Position numbers and translations under genes: made by a program. Source: Bdellovibrio sp. UBA4095 (GTDB taxonomy: Bacteria > Bdellovibrionota > Bdellovibrionia > Bdellovibrionales > Bdellovibrionaceae). From it: a stretch of 64,000 bases of DNA. This document shows, in pieces, positions 55,208 to 64,000 of this stretch; positions within the stretch are counted from its first letter, which is position 1; each line of letters begins with the position of its first letter. The notes beneath the pieces are model-generated. The model made no database searches, was not told the DNA's origin, and worked only from the letters and a program-made list of their open reading frames with translations. Location of the stretch: NCBI GenBank assembly GCA_002381805.1, contig DFXZ01000014.1, positions 124,001 through 188,000 of the forward strand, read 5' to 3'.

Positions 55208-55999
55208 TCATGGCCCTGTAACGGGGGCAATTTCAGTTAAAAAAGTCGTCAGTGCCTGCCACGATCTCCGAGCAGCCTTTTCGTTATAAGCGACGCCCAT
55301 TGAAGGGTCTGCACCAGCATTTTCCTGCGTAAACCCATGAACTGCCTGGGAATAAGAGATGAACTGATAGTCGACCCCTGCATCATTCATTTCTTTCATA
55401 AACGCCTGTATTTCCTCAGTTTTTATTGTCGGATCCGCAGCACCGTGCAGGATCAAAACGGGAGCTTTGATATTTTTTGCATCCTGAGGCGTTGGTGACG
55501 AAAGCCCCCCGTGGAAAGAAACCACGCCAATTAAAGGCGCACCGGACCGAGCAAGTTCAAGCGCCCCCGTGCCCCCAAAACAAAAGCCCAGAACGATCAT
55601 TTGCTTTTTATCTGCCTTTTTGTCCTTTTGGATAAAGCTATGAGCAGCCTTGGCTCGCTGACGGAAAAGCTTTCTGTTCCCGCGATAGGTCTCAGCATAT
55701 TGCGCAGCTTCGGTCCTATCTTGAGGGCGCTTCCCTTTGCCATAGATATCCACAGCAAAGGCCAGGTATCCCTGCTCTGCCAATTTCCGAGCATACTGTT
55801 TTTCATGATCTGTAATTCCCATCCACTGATGGACAATTAGAATCGTTGGCCGCGGCCCCTTGACTGTGTCGTCATAGGCAACAAACCCTTCCAAAGTCTC
55901 TTTGCCGTCCTTATACTCCACAACTTCAGTTTGAACAGCGGCGTATGCGAATTGACATGTCAAAAGAACGAGCCAGCCCATCAGTCCTGTTTTAAACAT
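55208..55999 (-). CDS. Secreted dienelactone-hydrolase-family protein
   Basis: A 263-residue alpha/beta hydrolase with a signal peptide (MFKTGLMGWLVLLTCQFAYA). The nucleophile is a Cys in GFCFGG, as in dienelactone hydrolases, the acid is in HGAADPTIK and the His is in AVHGFTQ. AAGGAG precedes the ATG. Its substrate is unknown; the family includes many uncharacterised secreted members. Confidence 0.9.
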   Translation of the reverse strand: MFKTGLMGWLVLLTCQFAYAAVQTEVVEYKDGKETLEGFVAYDDTVKGPRPTILIVHQWMGITDHEKQYARKLAEQGYLAFAVDIYGKGKRPQDRTEAAQYAETYRGNRKLFRQRAKAAHSFIQKDKKADKKQMIVLGFCFGGTGALELARSGAPLIGVVSFHGGLSSPTPQDAKNIKAPVLILHGAADPTIKTEEIQAFMKEMNDAGVDYQFISYSQAVHGFTQENAGADPSMGVAYNEKAARRSWQALTTFLTEIAPVTGP

Positions 56000-56255
56000 A
56001 AGCTCTCCTTTACATATTATGAGCCAGCTTAGAAAACGACTCTACTTTGGTCAAAAAAGATCCTTATTAAACGCCAGAGTACATTATTTCAGCCTAGCCT
56101 CGACTCGCCATATCAGCATCAGGCGGGCTGCGTTGTAGACAGCAGCCCCAAAACTTGTGATAGAATAAACCTAATATGGACAGTTATAGGCCTTGGCCCA
56201 TTCAAAACTCACTTAATCTCCCCTTCGTTCAACGTATTTTCAATCACCGCTGCTT

Positions 56256-57296
56256 ATGACAATTATTATCATACTCTTCGTTGTCACCATCGGGGTCTCA
56301 TTCCTTTGCTCAATCCTTGAAGCGACACTGCTAAGTTCCACTTCGGCTTACATTGGCGTTCTAATTAAAGAAGGCAAAAAAAGCGCGAAGCTTTTAGAAC
56401 ACCTTAAAGAAAATATAGATCGTCCCATCTCTGCCATTTTGACGCTGAACACGCTTTCCCACACCCTGGGTTCGGCGGCTATTGCCTATCATGTTCAGGT
56501 CAACTTTGGCGAAACGATCGTAACCGTAGCCTCGTTTGTTTTGACTTTTGCCATCCTTATTTTTTCTGAGATCATTCCAAAATCGATCGGTGCCGCCCAT
56601 TGGAAAGCACTGATTCCTTTTTCCGCTTATACAATACAGTTTATGATTCTAATTCTGTATCCGCTGGTCATTATGTCAGAGTGGATGGGTCGTCTGTTCG
56701 CACGAACTTCTGAAGATCCCGAAGTCAGCCGCGAAGAAATTTTGATGAGTGCAGAGATTGGTGCCGAAGAGGGAACCTTAAAAGGTAAGGAATCTCACAT
56801 TATTAAAAACCTTTTAATGCTCGATAAGATCTACGTTTCAGACATCATGACGCCACGATCGGTTTTCTTTGCTTTGGATAAAGAGCTTTCGGTGGAAGAA
56901 GTCTTTGCGAAATACAAACCTTTGCGATTCTCGCGCATTCCTGTTTATTCTGGGAGTCTTGACAACATCATAGGAATGACATTCCGTTATAAGATTCACG
57001 AAGCACTTTCGAATGACCAGCACTCCCAAAAGGTCGGAGAAATGGTTACACCCATTTCCAGCATTCCCGAACGCATGACGGTCTCTCAGGTGCTCGATTT
57101 TTTCATCAAGGAAAAAGAACATATCGCTTTGGCTGTCGATGAATACGGCATCGTCGCGGGACTTGTCTCCCTGGAAGATGCTGTAGAAACTCTTTTGGGG
57201 GTTGAGATCGTCGACGAACTAGACAGCGTTGAAGACATGCGTAAGTTTGCATTAGAGCAATGGCAGCTTCGTAAACAGAAGTTCCGCCGCAGCTAA
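56256..57296 (+). CDS. CNNM-type transporter/hemolysin-like protein (DUF21 plus CBS)
   Basis: A 346-residue integral membrane protein. A DUF21/CNNM transmembrane domain with three to four helices (residues about 1-140) is followed by a CBS pair (about 190-330; MTPRSVFFALDKE and DEYGIVAGLVSLEDAVETLLG). The C-terminal CorC/HlyC transporter-associated domain of longer relatives is missing. Family members are linked to Mg2+/Co2+ efflux, which is inferred. The ATG has no ribosome site that I can see. Confidence 0.82.
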   Translation: MTIIIILFVVTIGVSFLCSILEATLLSSTSAYIGVLIKEGKKSAKLLEHLKENIDRPISAILTLNTLSHTLGSAAIAYHVQVNFGETIVTVASFVLTFAILIFSEIIPKSIGAAHWKALIPFSAYTIQFMILILYPLVIMSEWMGRLFARTSEDPEVSREEILMSAEIGAEEGTLKGKESHIIKNLLMLDKIYVSDIMTPRSVFFALDKELSVEEVFAKYKPLRFSRIPVYSGSLDNIIGMTFRYKIHEALSNDQHSQKVGEMVTPISSIPERMTVSQVLDFFIKEKEHIALAVDEYGIVAGLVSLEDAVETLLGVEIVDELDSVEDMRKFALEQWQLRKQKFRRS

Positions 57297-57305
57297 GAGG
57301 TGACG

Positions 57306-57821
57306 ATGACTCGACAAGAACTTGCAAAAAAGATTTATGAAGTGGCTCACTTGACCGGGGAATTCAAACTTCGCTCTGGACAGATCTCCCATGAATATTT
57401 TGATAAGTATCGTTTCGAGGCTCGTCCCGAGTTACTTCGCGAAATCGCAAAACAGATGGCACCGTTAATTCCTGCTGGAACTGAAGTTCTGGCGGGCCTT
57501 GAAATGGGTGGAATTCCTATTGCAACAGCACTTTCGCTGGAAACAGGACTACCCTGTGCCTTTATTCGCAAAGAAGCGAAAGACTATGGCACTTGCCTTT
57601 TCGCTGAAGGAACCGACGTCAAAGATAAAAATGTCTGTGTGATTGAAGACGTGGTTACGACTGGCGGACAGGTCGTCATCTCGACCAAAGACCTGCGCTC
57701 TATCGGGGCCAAGATAAGTCATGTTCTGTGCGTGATACACCGAGGCCCTACTTTCCCAGAGCCCAAACTGACTGAAATAGGCCTGACCTTAAGTCCACTC
57801 TTTAAAAAATCTGATTTTTAG
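57306..57821 (+). CDS. pyrE: Orotate phosphoribosyltransferase-like protein (PyrE)
   Basis: A 171-residue phosphoribosyltransferase; E. coli PyrE has 213. The PRPP-binding motif VCVIEDVVTTGGQ and the catalytic-loop RKEAKDYGT are intact, with MGGIPIATAL before. The ATG at 57306 follows GAGGTG; a GTG at 57300 is also possible. It starts 9 bases after the CNNM gene and may be co-transcribed. Orotate as substrate is likely but not proven. Confidence 0.85.
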   Translation: MTRQELAKKIYEVAHLTGEFKLRSGQISHEYFDKYRFEARPELLREIAKQMAPLIPAGTEVLAGLEMGGIPIATALSLETGLPCAFIRKEAKDYGTCLFAEGTDVKDKNVCVIEDVVTTGGQVVISTKDLRSIGAKISHVLCVIHRGPTFPEPKLTEIGLTLSPLFKKSDF

Positions 57822-57859
57822 CCGATAGGTCTACTGGAATAAAGACCCAGGAGATCGGC

Positions 57860-58831
57860 ATGTTAAAAGTTTCTTCAGTTATAAGTACTATGCTATTGAT
57901 AGGTTCCATAGCCGGAGCTGGTTATGACGAGTTCGACTGCCGCTCGAGCAAAGCGTTTGAGAACACTTATATGCAGTGTATTTCTTGTGGCTCTCAAAAA
58001 TACTTTGCCGACAAAGCCGGAGGCCGCGAAGTCGTGCCCTCAGAAAAATGGCTCAGCTTGCTTGGCACAATGACAGTGCAAAACCTTAAACTCGATGCCA
58101 GTGGTAAGAATAAAATTTCTGCCAATTTCGAAGCACGCGAGAACTTTCAAAAAACTGTTATTTCAATGATGAAAGATTATGGCTTCTGCCAAAAGTATAT
58201 CAGCAAACAACGGGCGAAAAGCATCAAGGATCACCGTGATTCTGATATCGCCTCGGAGGACTGGCGACCTTACATTTATGGAGCTATAACAGGCAATACC
58301 AATATGTCTTATAAGGAGCTCGATAAAGTCGGCAAATACTATGGCTTTAGTGGTTCAATGTTCGGGCGCAGTGCGAGCGAAAACATGAACTACGTGATGA
58401 TCAACAGTCCCGAGCCCCTGCGCAGCTCTAATCCGGGTCCTAAGGACTCAGACTTTGCAGAGAAATATCCGCTTTATACAACTCAGCCTCCTTCAGAACG
58501 AAGACCAGCTTTTGTGAAACGTTTGAAGGAAGCTCTTGGCCGAGGCGGCAGCAAAGGTCTTGTTGAATCAGGCGACAAAGACAATGGCTTAACCGAATGT
58601 CTTGCGGAAATCGAGCGCATGCATGATGGAAAAGGTGATCCGTTATTGAACTCTTTTCTGAAGTCCCCCGCCGAGTCGAACAAATTCTGCAGCACAATGG
58701 CCAATGCCTGTGATATCTCCGCTGACTTTTGTGGGAATCCACCAACATCAAACTCTAAACCAAATTATAAACCGGCCACTCCAGGCAATCGTTTATTACC
58801 GCCTCCACCACCATCAAGTGGAGTAAGATAA
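57860..58831 (+). CDS. Secreted Cys-containing protein of unknown function
   Basis: A 323-residue exported protein. The signal peptide is MLKVSSVISTMLLIGSIAGA. Cys residues at EFDCRS, MQCISCGS, GFCQKY, TECLAE, KFCSTMANACD and DFCGNP suggest a disulfide-rich body, and the C terminus is Pro-rich (PPPPPSSGV). AGGAG precedes the ATG by 6 bases. It ends in a terminator. No family is recognised. Confidence 0.75.
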   Translation: MLKVSSVISTMLLIGSIAGAGYDEFDCRSSKAFENTYMQCISCGSQKYFADKAGGREVVPSEKWLSLLGTMTVQNLKLDASGKNKISANFEARENFQKTVISMMKDYGFCQKYISKQRAKSIKDHRDSDIASEDWRPYIYGAITGNTNMSYKELDKVGKYYGFSGSMFGRSASENMNYVMINSPEPLRSSNPGPKDSDFAEKYPLYTTQPPSERRPAFVKRLKEALGRGGSKGLVESGDKDNGLTECLAEIERMHDGKGDPLLNSFLKSPAESNKFCSTMANACDISADFCGNPPTSNSKPNYKPATPGNRLLPPPPPSSGVR

Positions 58832-58858
58832 AAAAAAAGGAGCTCTGCTCCTTTTTTT
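58830..58858. terminator. Short rho-independent terminator between convergent genes
   Basis: GGAGC (58839-58843) and GCTCC (58847-58851) form a stem with a TCT loop, between nine A and seven T, so it works on both strands. It ends the gene at 57860 and faces the methyltransferase stop at 58857. Confidence 0.8.
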
Positions 58859-59696
58859 ATTTTTCGCCAACAATGTAGGCGATCCAGCTCTGACAAGCTT
58901 CACCGTGATCAACACGCGTGAAGTTTCCATCGCCGGAACCATCTTTGGCAGTACCTTCCCAATACACATGGACCTTCTTAAATCCAACCTCGGTCATAAT
59001 GTCACGTATTTCTGGAATGGACCAAATCCTCCAGTCATAGGAAAAGACCTGCTCGATTTTTTTGCCGCCCACTCTAAAATGAATATGAAATAGTGCCTCA
59101 TTTGTTACTGGGTCAAAATTTGTCTGATCCCAATAATAGGTGAAGCTCTCGTGACGGATAGTATCCTCAATCGCATCATAGCATTGACTGCCGCCAAAAA
59201 TATCCACCAAGAACATCCCGTCTTTGTTTAACGACTTAAAGACGTTAGCGAAATACTTTTTCATCAGATCTCGCTGTTTGAAGCAGAAATAGGAAAAATT
59301 CATTGCCGCTACGATGTCCGCTTTAGGTAAGTTGGGACTCAGAACATTGCCTTCGATCAGCGTCATTCTCTTTTGCTGATCCGGAGACGTTTTTGTCAAA
59401 TAATTTGCTCGGCCGTAGGCCATTGGCTCCGGATCAAGATCGATACCGATAGCTTCGTGACGAGGGTTCAGCTTAATCCACTCGGTTGACAGTGCAAAAG
59501 TACCACAAAAATCTTCACGAAAGGTTTTTGCCGGTTTGCCTTTTAGCTCTTTAAAAGTTTCACTAATAAAGACCACATCATTTTCAGCGGACTGAACCGC
59601 TTTGCGGTAAAGTTCGTACTTATCGAAGAGTCTTTTACCACTCTTCTTATTCACTCTGCGCAAAACTTTTTTTCGATGGGCTTGGGATTTTGTCAT
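58857..59696 (-). CDS. Class I SAM-dependent methyltransferase
   Basis: A 279-residue methyltransferase with a variant motif I (EDFCGTFALSTEW in place of DxGxGxG), then GIDLDPEPMAYGRAN, ADIVAAMNFSYFC and a long C-terminal part with FVDIFGGSQCYD. The N terminus is strongly basic (residues 1-30). The substrate is unknown. Its ATG overlaps the E1 beta stop (TAATG), so it is in the same operon. Confidence 0.85.
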   Translation of the reverse strand: MTKSQAHRKKVLRRVNKKSGKRLFDKYELYRKAVQSAENDVVFISETFKELKGKPAKTFREDFCGTFALSTEWIKLNPRHEAIGIDLDPEPMAYGRANYLTKTSPDQQKRMTLIEGNVLSPNLPKADIVAAMNFSYFCFKQRDLMKKYFANVFKSLNKDGMFLVDIFGGSQCYDAIEDTIRHESFTYYWDQTNFDPVTNEALFHIHFRVGGKKIEQVFSYDWRIWSIPEIRDIMTEVGFKKVHVYWEGTAKDGSGDGNFTRVDHGEACQSWIAYIVGEK

Positions 59697-60751
59697 TAAG
59701 GCACTTCCGCGACAACTTCTCGAATCGCAGTTTCAATATCATGAAGCTGCGGCACAGAGTTCTTTTCAAGATTAGGATGCAAACCGATACCAGGAAGGTT
59801 CTTCCCCGCAAGAACACGAGGACGAGCCATCAACTGATAAAACAGCTCTTGAGTTGCTCGATATGCCAAGTGTTCCCCAAAGTTTGTCACTTCAGTGTCT
59901 TCATTCACAAAAAGCACTCGACCTGTTTTTTCGATAGAGGACTTAATCATTTCCCAGTCATAGGGATAAATGGAACGAAGGTCGATCACTTCCACAGATA
60001 TTCCCTCTTCGCGCAACTTATCTGCTGCCTCATCGCACAGGTGAACCATACGGCTGTAGGTAACTACAGTGATCTGATCACCCGAACGGGTGATCTTGCC
60101 TTTACCGATCGGTACAATATACTCTTCCAGATCAGGCCAACGAGGCTTCCATCCAGCAGAGTTCTGCACGGGTTTATCAATCATGGCTTTGAGTTCTTTT
60201 TCATCTGCCGGTTCACCAGGGATTAATTCATCACCCTTATGGCGCATCAACGCCTTAGACTTCAAATAAAGAACGGGATTGGGATCTTGAATCGCCGCCA
60301 ACATCAAACCGTATGCATCCAATGGGTTTGACGGCATAACGATCTTCCAGCCGGGCAAACGTGAAGCCCAAGCATCGAAAGAGTGAGAATGATAAACTGA
60401 TCCAAAGATTCCCGCTCCTACCGGAGTCATCACGACCATCGGTAACGGCACTTGCCCATTCGTACACCACAAGGTGTTGCCGGCGATCTTCAGCAAGTCG
60501 ATCGTATTAAAGATGTAGTCCGCGAACTGAATCTCTGCCACACAACGATCGCCAGTCATTGCAATGCCCATGGCAACGCCGATAATACCACGTTCATCCA
60601 GTGGAGAGTTCCACGCTGTCTTAAGTCCTTGAGTGGCCGTAAACACTCCACCAAGCGGAGCGCCAACGTCTTGACCAAAAATATCCTTCACTCCAAGATT
60701 TTCTTCACCGTAGTGAAGGGCCATTCTGATGGCCTGAGCTATACTAGCCAT
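59696..60751 (-). CDS. 2-oxoacid dehydrogenase E1 component, beta subunit
   Basis: A 351-residue transketolase-like subunit. The motifs GQDVGAPLGGVFTATQGL, AEIQFADYIFNTID and the family YHSHSFDAW and DLRSIYPYDWE segments match branched-chain (BCKDH) and pyruvate E1 beta chains, closest by eye to the branched-chain type. It pairs with the alpha subunit encoded just upstream, which it overlaps by one base (TAATG). E2 and E3 are not in this window. Confidence 0.88.
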   Translation of the reverse strand: MASIAQAIRMALHYGEENLGVKDIFGQDVGAPLGGVFTATQGLKTAWNSPLDERGIIGVAMGIAMTGDRCVAEIQFADYIFNTIDLLKIAGNTLWCTNGQVPLPMVVMTPVGAGIFGSVYHSHSFDAWASRLPGWKIVMPSNPLDAYGLMLAAIQDPNPVLYLKSKALMRHKGDELIPGEPADEKELKAMIDKPVQNSAGWKPRWPDLEEYIVPIGKGKITRSGDQITVVTYSRMVHLCDEAADKLREEGISVEVIDLRSIYPYDWEMIKSSIEKTGRVLFVNEDTEVTNFGEHLAYRATQELFYQLMARPRVLAGKNLPGIGLHPNLEKNSVPQLHDIETAIREVVAEVP

Positions 60752-61860
60752 TAGAACTTCCTCCAGTCTGCATTTTCGTTGTTAGCATAAACGTGATCCC
60801 AAACGGACTCTGGAGACGGCGCCGGTTCATGTCGCACGTTCTCTTGAGCCGCCACTCCTTCAGCCTCATATGTTTCCCAAATCTTTTTTGCAGCTTTGTC
60901 GGAAAGGATTCCCGCAGAAATCAGCCGCTTTTCAAAATTCAATACGCAATCGAATAATTCCGGTTTGCGATTGGCTCCGTCTGCCGAAGAGTGACCATAG
61001 AGACGACTCACTTTAACCTCGACAAATGAGGGCTTACCCGTCTTGCGGATGTATTCCATCTCTTCTTTAAAAGCGAGATAGCTTTCGACAGGATCGTTTC
61101 CGTTGATAACACGTGAGCGAATGTTGAATGCACGAGCACGGTCTGCAATTTCGCTCTCTCCGTGTTGTCCTTCAAAGGGTGTTGAAATTCCGTAACCATT
61201 GTTTTGCACAGTTAACAACACGGGAAGTTCCTGGCCTTTACGAGAAGCCCAGATCAAAGCTGTTGCGAAATCTCCCTCTGCTGTTCCCGCATCACCACCA
61301 GTGACAATGGAAATGCTTTTGTGTCCCGCACGCTTTTGCGCATGTGCCGTTCCGCAAGCAATGGGATACTGAACTTCGATCGGTGAGGTCACAGGAGCCA
61401 CATTCCATTTTGGAAAGCAATAATGATTCGCAAAATTTCGTCCGCCTGTTGAGGTGTCCGTCGCGCGGTTCATAATCAGACGAATAGAATCGACCATAGG
61501 CATGCCCATGGCCACCAAAGTTGGAGTACAGCGATAATGCAAATGCAACCAGTCGTGTTCCAACCCTTGCCCTTTATTCACTAGCATTCCCAGTGGAACG
61601 CCCATCGCTTCCTCTCCGGGGCCGCCGATCCAGAAATAAGCTTCACCGGCTTTATAAATTTTAATTAGACGCTCTTCAAGGACACGGGATTTCACCATGA
61701 GATCGTGTATGCGCAACAACAAGTCTTCAGAAAGACCTCCGAAGTGATCCCTTTTTTGCGCGACCTTCTTTTTAACAGGTTTTTTCGCTGCTTTCGCTGG
61801 GGACGTCGCCTTTTTCACAGACGATTTCTTCCCCTGTTTCACAGTGGTCTTTTTAGACAT
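60751..61860 (-). CDS. 2-oxoacid dehydrogenase E1 component, alpha subunit, with Lys-rich tail
   Basis: A 369-residue subunit that binds thiamine diphosphate: GGDAGTAEGDF at 188-198 and NNGYGIS at 220-226 form the TPP motif. Branched-chain or pyruvate oxidation is the likely reaction. GGAGG precedes the ATG. An unusual N-terminal tail of 37 residues, before the domain at about residue 40, contains 14 Lys and begins MSKKTTVKQGKKSSVKKATS; ordinary E1 alpha chains do not have it. Confidence 0.88.
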   Translation of the reverse strand: MSKKTTVKQGKKSSVKKATSPAKAAKKPVKKKVAQKRDHFGGLSEDLLLRIHDLMVKSRVLEERLIKIYKAGEAYFWIGGPGEEAMGVPLGMLVNKGQGLEHDWLHLHYRCTPTLVAMGMPMVDSIRLIMNRATDTSTGGRNFANHYCFPKWNVAPVTSPIEVQYPIACGTAHAQKRAGHKSISIVTGGDAGTAEGDFATALIWASRKGQELPVLLTVQNNGYGISTPFEGQHGESEIADRARAFNIRSRVINGNDPVESYLAFKEEMEYIRKTGKPSFVEVKVSRLYGHSSADGANRKPELFDCVLNFEKRLISAGILSDKAAKKIWETYEAEGVAAQENVRHEPAPSPESVWDHVYANNENADWRKF

Positions 61861-62111
61861 TTTGAGGCCTCCATTAACGCAACTATCTAAGCGAAAAGAG
61901 AAGCTTTTGTCACGCCAAATAGCCCTCAGTTACGGCTCCGAGGACCATTTTAACAGCCTCTTCGGGTCCAAATTCCCCTGTCATTCATCTGAAAGGACTT
62001 TAAACCTCATAATTTAAGTTTTTCCTCGAAATTATCTTGGTTTGAGATGGATTGGCTCTTGCAATTTCAGCCATGAAAATCGGTTTAAACATTCAGAAGG
62101 AAGGTAAATTT

Positions 62112-62639
62112 ATGTTGATTTATGAACAACTCAAAAAGGACCATCAACTAATCAAAAAGCTCCTGAATCAATTGGTCGCGCTCAACGATGATGACCAGGA
62201 ACAACGCAATCGCTTGGTCGCACAGATCAGTGACGAGTTAATCCCCCACGCTCGAGCAGAAGAGAGCGTCCTCTATAATTCCCTACGGATGTTAGATATG
62301 GCAAAGGACATGGCCATGCATGGCTACAAAGAGCATATGGAAGCAGAAGGATACTTAAGAGCTCTGCAGGCCCAGAGCAAACTCGTCGGGGACTGGAAAA
62401 AGACAGCAATAAAACTGAAAGAATCCCTGGAACACCACATAGAGGAAGAAGAAGGCAAGATCTTCAGTATGTCTCGTCAATTGTTCACTCAGCAAGAAGC
62501 CGAGATGATGTGTGAAGCCTTCATGGAGTTGAAACCGAAGTCTCGTGACCAGGGTATGATGAAAAACACGATGGACCTAGTAGCCAATCTTATGCCACCC
62601 CGGTTTACTTCCTCTTTGAGAACCCCACCACCAAACTAA
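62112..62639 (+). CDS. Hemerythrin-like (HHE) domain protein
   Basis: A 175-residue, all-helical cytoplasmic protein. The iron-binding pattern is visible: His in KKDHQLIKK, HARAEE, HGYKEHMEAEGYL and ESLEHHIEEEEGKIF. AAGGAAGG precedes the ATG at 62112. Hemerythrin-like proteins bind O2, NO or iron and may respond to oxidative stress. The next gene starts 42 bases on. Confidence 0.9.
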   Translation: MLIYEQLKKDHQLIKKLLNQLVALNDDDQEQRNRLVAQISDELIPHARAEESVLYNSLRMLDMAKDMAMHGYKEHMEAEGYLRALQAQSKLVGDWKKTAIKLKESLEHHIEEEEGKIFSMSRQLFTQQEAEMMCEAFMELKPKSRDQGMMKNTMDLVANLMPPRFTSSLRTPPPN

Positions 62640-62681
62640 GTGGCGGACTCTACGGATTTAACAACTATTAAGGAGGAAACC

Positions 62682-63242
62682 ATGTTCACGCAATTTTCAA
62701 AGATGACTTTGATGTCGTTCGTCTTCGCCTTCGGCGGATATCATGTAACAGCTTCTGCACAGGCCGTTGCTCCTAGCGATGGTGAGATCGTAGAAATCCT
62801 AAAGACAGCTAATGATTCAGAGATCGACGCGGCTAAATTAGCCAAGAAGAGAGCTGAAAATCCCGAAGTAAAAGACTATGCACAGATGATGCTCGACCAA
62901 CATGAAATGACCAACAAACAATCCAAAAAGATTTCGAAAGAAGAAAACATCAAAAAGAAATCCAATGATATGGCCAAGGCTCTTAAAGACGAATCCAAAA
63001 CGAAAATCTCCGATCTAAAAAAGAAAAAAGGCACAGAGTTTGATCGTAGCTATATGGAGCAGCAGGTAACAATGCATCAGCAGCTTCTGAACGAACTCGA
63101 TCAGACATTAATTCCGTCTGCTCAAAACATCGGCCTTAAGACCTTTCTGCAATCCACTCGTGACCATATTCAAGAGCATTTGACAAAGGCACAGTCTATT
63201 CAGGCCAACCTCGGCGGAAGCTCCACGACGACAACTGAATAA
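62682..63242 (+). CDS. Periplasmic DUF4142-family protein
   Basis: A 186-residue exported helical protein; signal peptide to about residue 27 (ASAQA). Helical DUF4142 pattern: GEIVEILKTANDSEIDAAKLAKKRAENPEVKDYAQMMLDQHEMTNKQ, cited as residues about 33-80, with LDQTLIPSAQ later. AAGGAGG precedes the ATG. The family is ferritin-like and often found with stress genes. A hairpin follows. Confidence 0.9.
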   Translation: MFTQFSKMTLMSFVFAFGGYHVTASAQAVAPSDGEIVEILKTANDSEIDAAKLAKKRAENPEVKDYAQMMLDQHEMTNKQSKKISKEENIKKKSNDMAKALKDESKTKISDLKKKKGTEFDRSYMEQQVTMHQQLLNELDQTLIPSAQNIGLKTFLQSTRDHIQEHLTKAQSIQANLGGSSTTTTE

Positions 63243-63253
63243 TATCTCTTTCC

Positions 63254-63280
63254 AGAGTAGGGTTTTTACAACCCTACTCT
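63254..63280 (+). other. Perfect 11-base hairpin between DUF4142 and BON genes
   Basis: AGAGTAGGGTT (63254-63264) pairs perfectly with AACCCTACTCT (63270-63280) around a 5-base loop. Only CTTT follows, so it is a weak terminator or an intercistronic stabiliser, and it lies 8 bases before the ribosome site of the next gene. Confidence 0.6.
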
Positions 63281-63298
63281 CTTTGTGAGGGAGCGATT

Positions 63299-63964
63299 AT
63301 GCTTGTGAAAGCAATTTTCATTTCACTCTTAATTATCTCGGAATCCAGTTATGCTCAGACAGACGCTGCAGCTCCGGCACAACAGGCACCTTCCGCGCCG
63401 ACACAACAGCAAGCTCCCGCTGCCAATCAAACAGCTCCAGCACAAACCCAACAAGCTCCACCCGCCGAGATGCCAGCTCAGGATGGAGGAACCGAAGCCA
63501 CTACAATACAACAAGTTCCGATGACCATTCCCGTTCCCATTCCGATTCCTCAAAGCGCACCCGCTCCCGCACCAGCCCAGCCTCAAGCAGTCAATCCTGG
63601 CGGCCAGATGTACACCCCGAACCTTCCCTCGCCGAATGTCATAGACACTAACGAGAATGCACCACCGCCATCAGCGACAATCACCATCCCAAGAAATGCC
63701 CCAATGCCCGAACTGAGCGCCAGCGAAAAACAAGCCCAAGCAATGAGAGCCCGAGACGACCGCCTCAGAGAACTTATTCGCACCAAAATCTACCGAGACA
63801 ACGCCAGCTTCGCCAAAACAGTCACCATCAACGTAACAGGAGGCAAAGTCCTCTTGCAGGGCCAAGTCCTGAACAACCAAGACAAACTGTTTATCGAACG
63901 AACTGCCAAAAAAGAAGCCGGCGACACCAACGTCACCAATCAACTCATCACCATCTCAGAATAG
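63299..63964 (+). CDS. Exported BON-domain protein with Pro/Ala/Gln-rich linker
   Basis: A 221-residue protein. The signal peptide (MLVKAIFISLLIISESSYA) is followed by about 115 residues of low complexity rich in Ala, Pro and Gln, then a C-terminal BON domain (about 155-221: DDRLRELIRTKI, VTINVTGGKVLLQGQV, VTNQLITISE), a phospholipid- or envelope-binding module. GAGGGAG precedes the ATG. It forms a likely stress-related trio with DUF4142 and hemerythrin. Confidence 0.88.
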   Translation: MLVKAIFISLLIISESSYAQTDAAAPAQQAPSAPTQQQAPAANQTAPAQTQQAPPAEMPAQDGGTEATTIQQVPMTIPVPIPIPQSAPAPAPAQPQAVNPGGQMYTPNLPSPNVIDTNENAPPPSATITIPRNAPMPELSASEKQAQAMRARDDRLRELIRTKIYRDNASFAKTVTINVTGGKVLLQGQVLNNQDKLFIERTAKKEAGDTNVTNQLITISE

Positions 63965-64000
63965 TAGCAACTCTAACTTTCCAAAAGGCTGACAAAACCA

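Noticed and set aside
1..64000. tRNA, rRNA, CRISPR, prophage or insertion sequences
   Set aside because: No tRNA-like arms, repeated spacers, transposase motifs or terminal repeats were found by reading; a tRNA-scan would settle the negative for tRNA.

Overview
The window looks like core chromosome of a Gram-negative, double-membraned bacterium of the Bdellovibrio type (Bdellovibrionota). That placement is an inference from gene content and was not tested by any search. It rests on the many signal peptides, lipoproteins and outer-membrane barrels, a second-letter-SD style of tight gene packing, FecR/AgmX-type and PilZ membrane proteins, an EF-G of the mitochondrial/spd type, a glycolytic gap-pgk-tpiA operon, a SecG with an Ala/Pro/Thr tail, and an M74 murein endopeptidase lipoprotein. 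I see no rRNA, tRNA, CRISPR array, prophage or insertion sequence. No gap between genes exceeds about 300 bases.

Layout. 1-2710 (minus): the end of a glycolytic operon gap-pgk-tpiA, with tpiA cut by the window edge. 2826-4838: a glycine-zipper envelope protein divergent from a trypsin-fold lipoprotein protease. 4864-9128 (minus): tmk-holB-tatD and two secreted proteins. 9265-10496 (plus): secG and a FecR/AgmX-like protein. 10502-16797 (minus): a HAD phosphatase-like protein, an M74 endopeptidase lipoprotein, a lipoprotein hydrolase, a methyltransferase and a DUF4105/Lnb-like protein with a barrel-like C terminus. 16966-24466 (minus): a DUF3015 protein, then a tightly overlapping set reading ABC ATPase - permease - GldG-like protein - DUF4340 protein - GHMP kinase - DUF429 protein - PilZ membrane protein. 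24526-27181: an NFACT/RqcH-like protein, a small protein, an overlooked 23-residue membrane peptide and an rRNA methyltransferase.

27199-34798 is a phosphate/polyphosphate block: phoU-phoB-phoR, a porin, ppx, sixA and ppk. A Pho-box-like repeat lies in front of phoU. 34981-41072 holds a PilZ protein, a LysR regulator divergent from yceI, a three-gene outer-membrane operon (barrel, TolC-type channel, lipoprotein) and a small DMT transporter. 41132-45700 is xdhABC for purine oxidation, followed by a secreted hydrolase and small proteins. 48195-52165 (minus) carries recQ-aat and uup; 52388-54496 is fusA with a strong terminator. 54646-61860 contains a Gly-rich secreted protein, a dienelactone hydrolase, a CNNM-type transporter, a pyrE-like gene, an unknown Cys-containing secreted protein, a methyltransferase and a 2-oxoacid dehydrogenase E1 alpha/beta pair. 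62112-63964 ends with hemerythrin, DUF4142 and BON-domain proteins.

How the genes fit together: the glycolysis, replication, translation and phosphate genes are housekeeping. The most unusual parts are the seven-gene ABC/GHMP/DUF429/PilZ set, whose joint function I cannot name, the envelope enzymes (M74 lipoprotein, DUF4105-barrel), several family members with altered key residues (GAPDH coenzyme site, NFACT DR motif), and lysine-rich tails on PPK and on the E1 alpha subunit.
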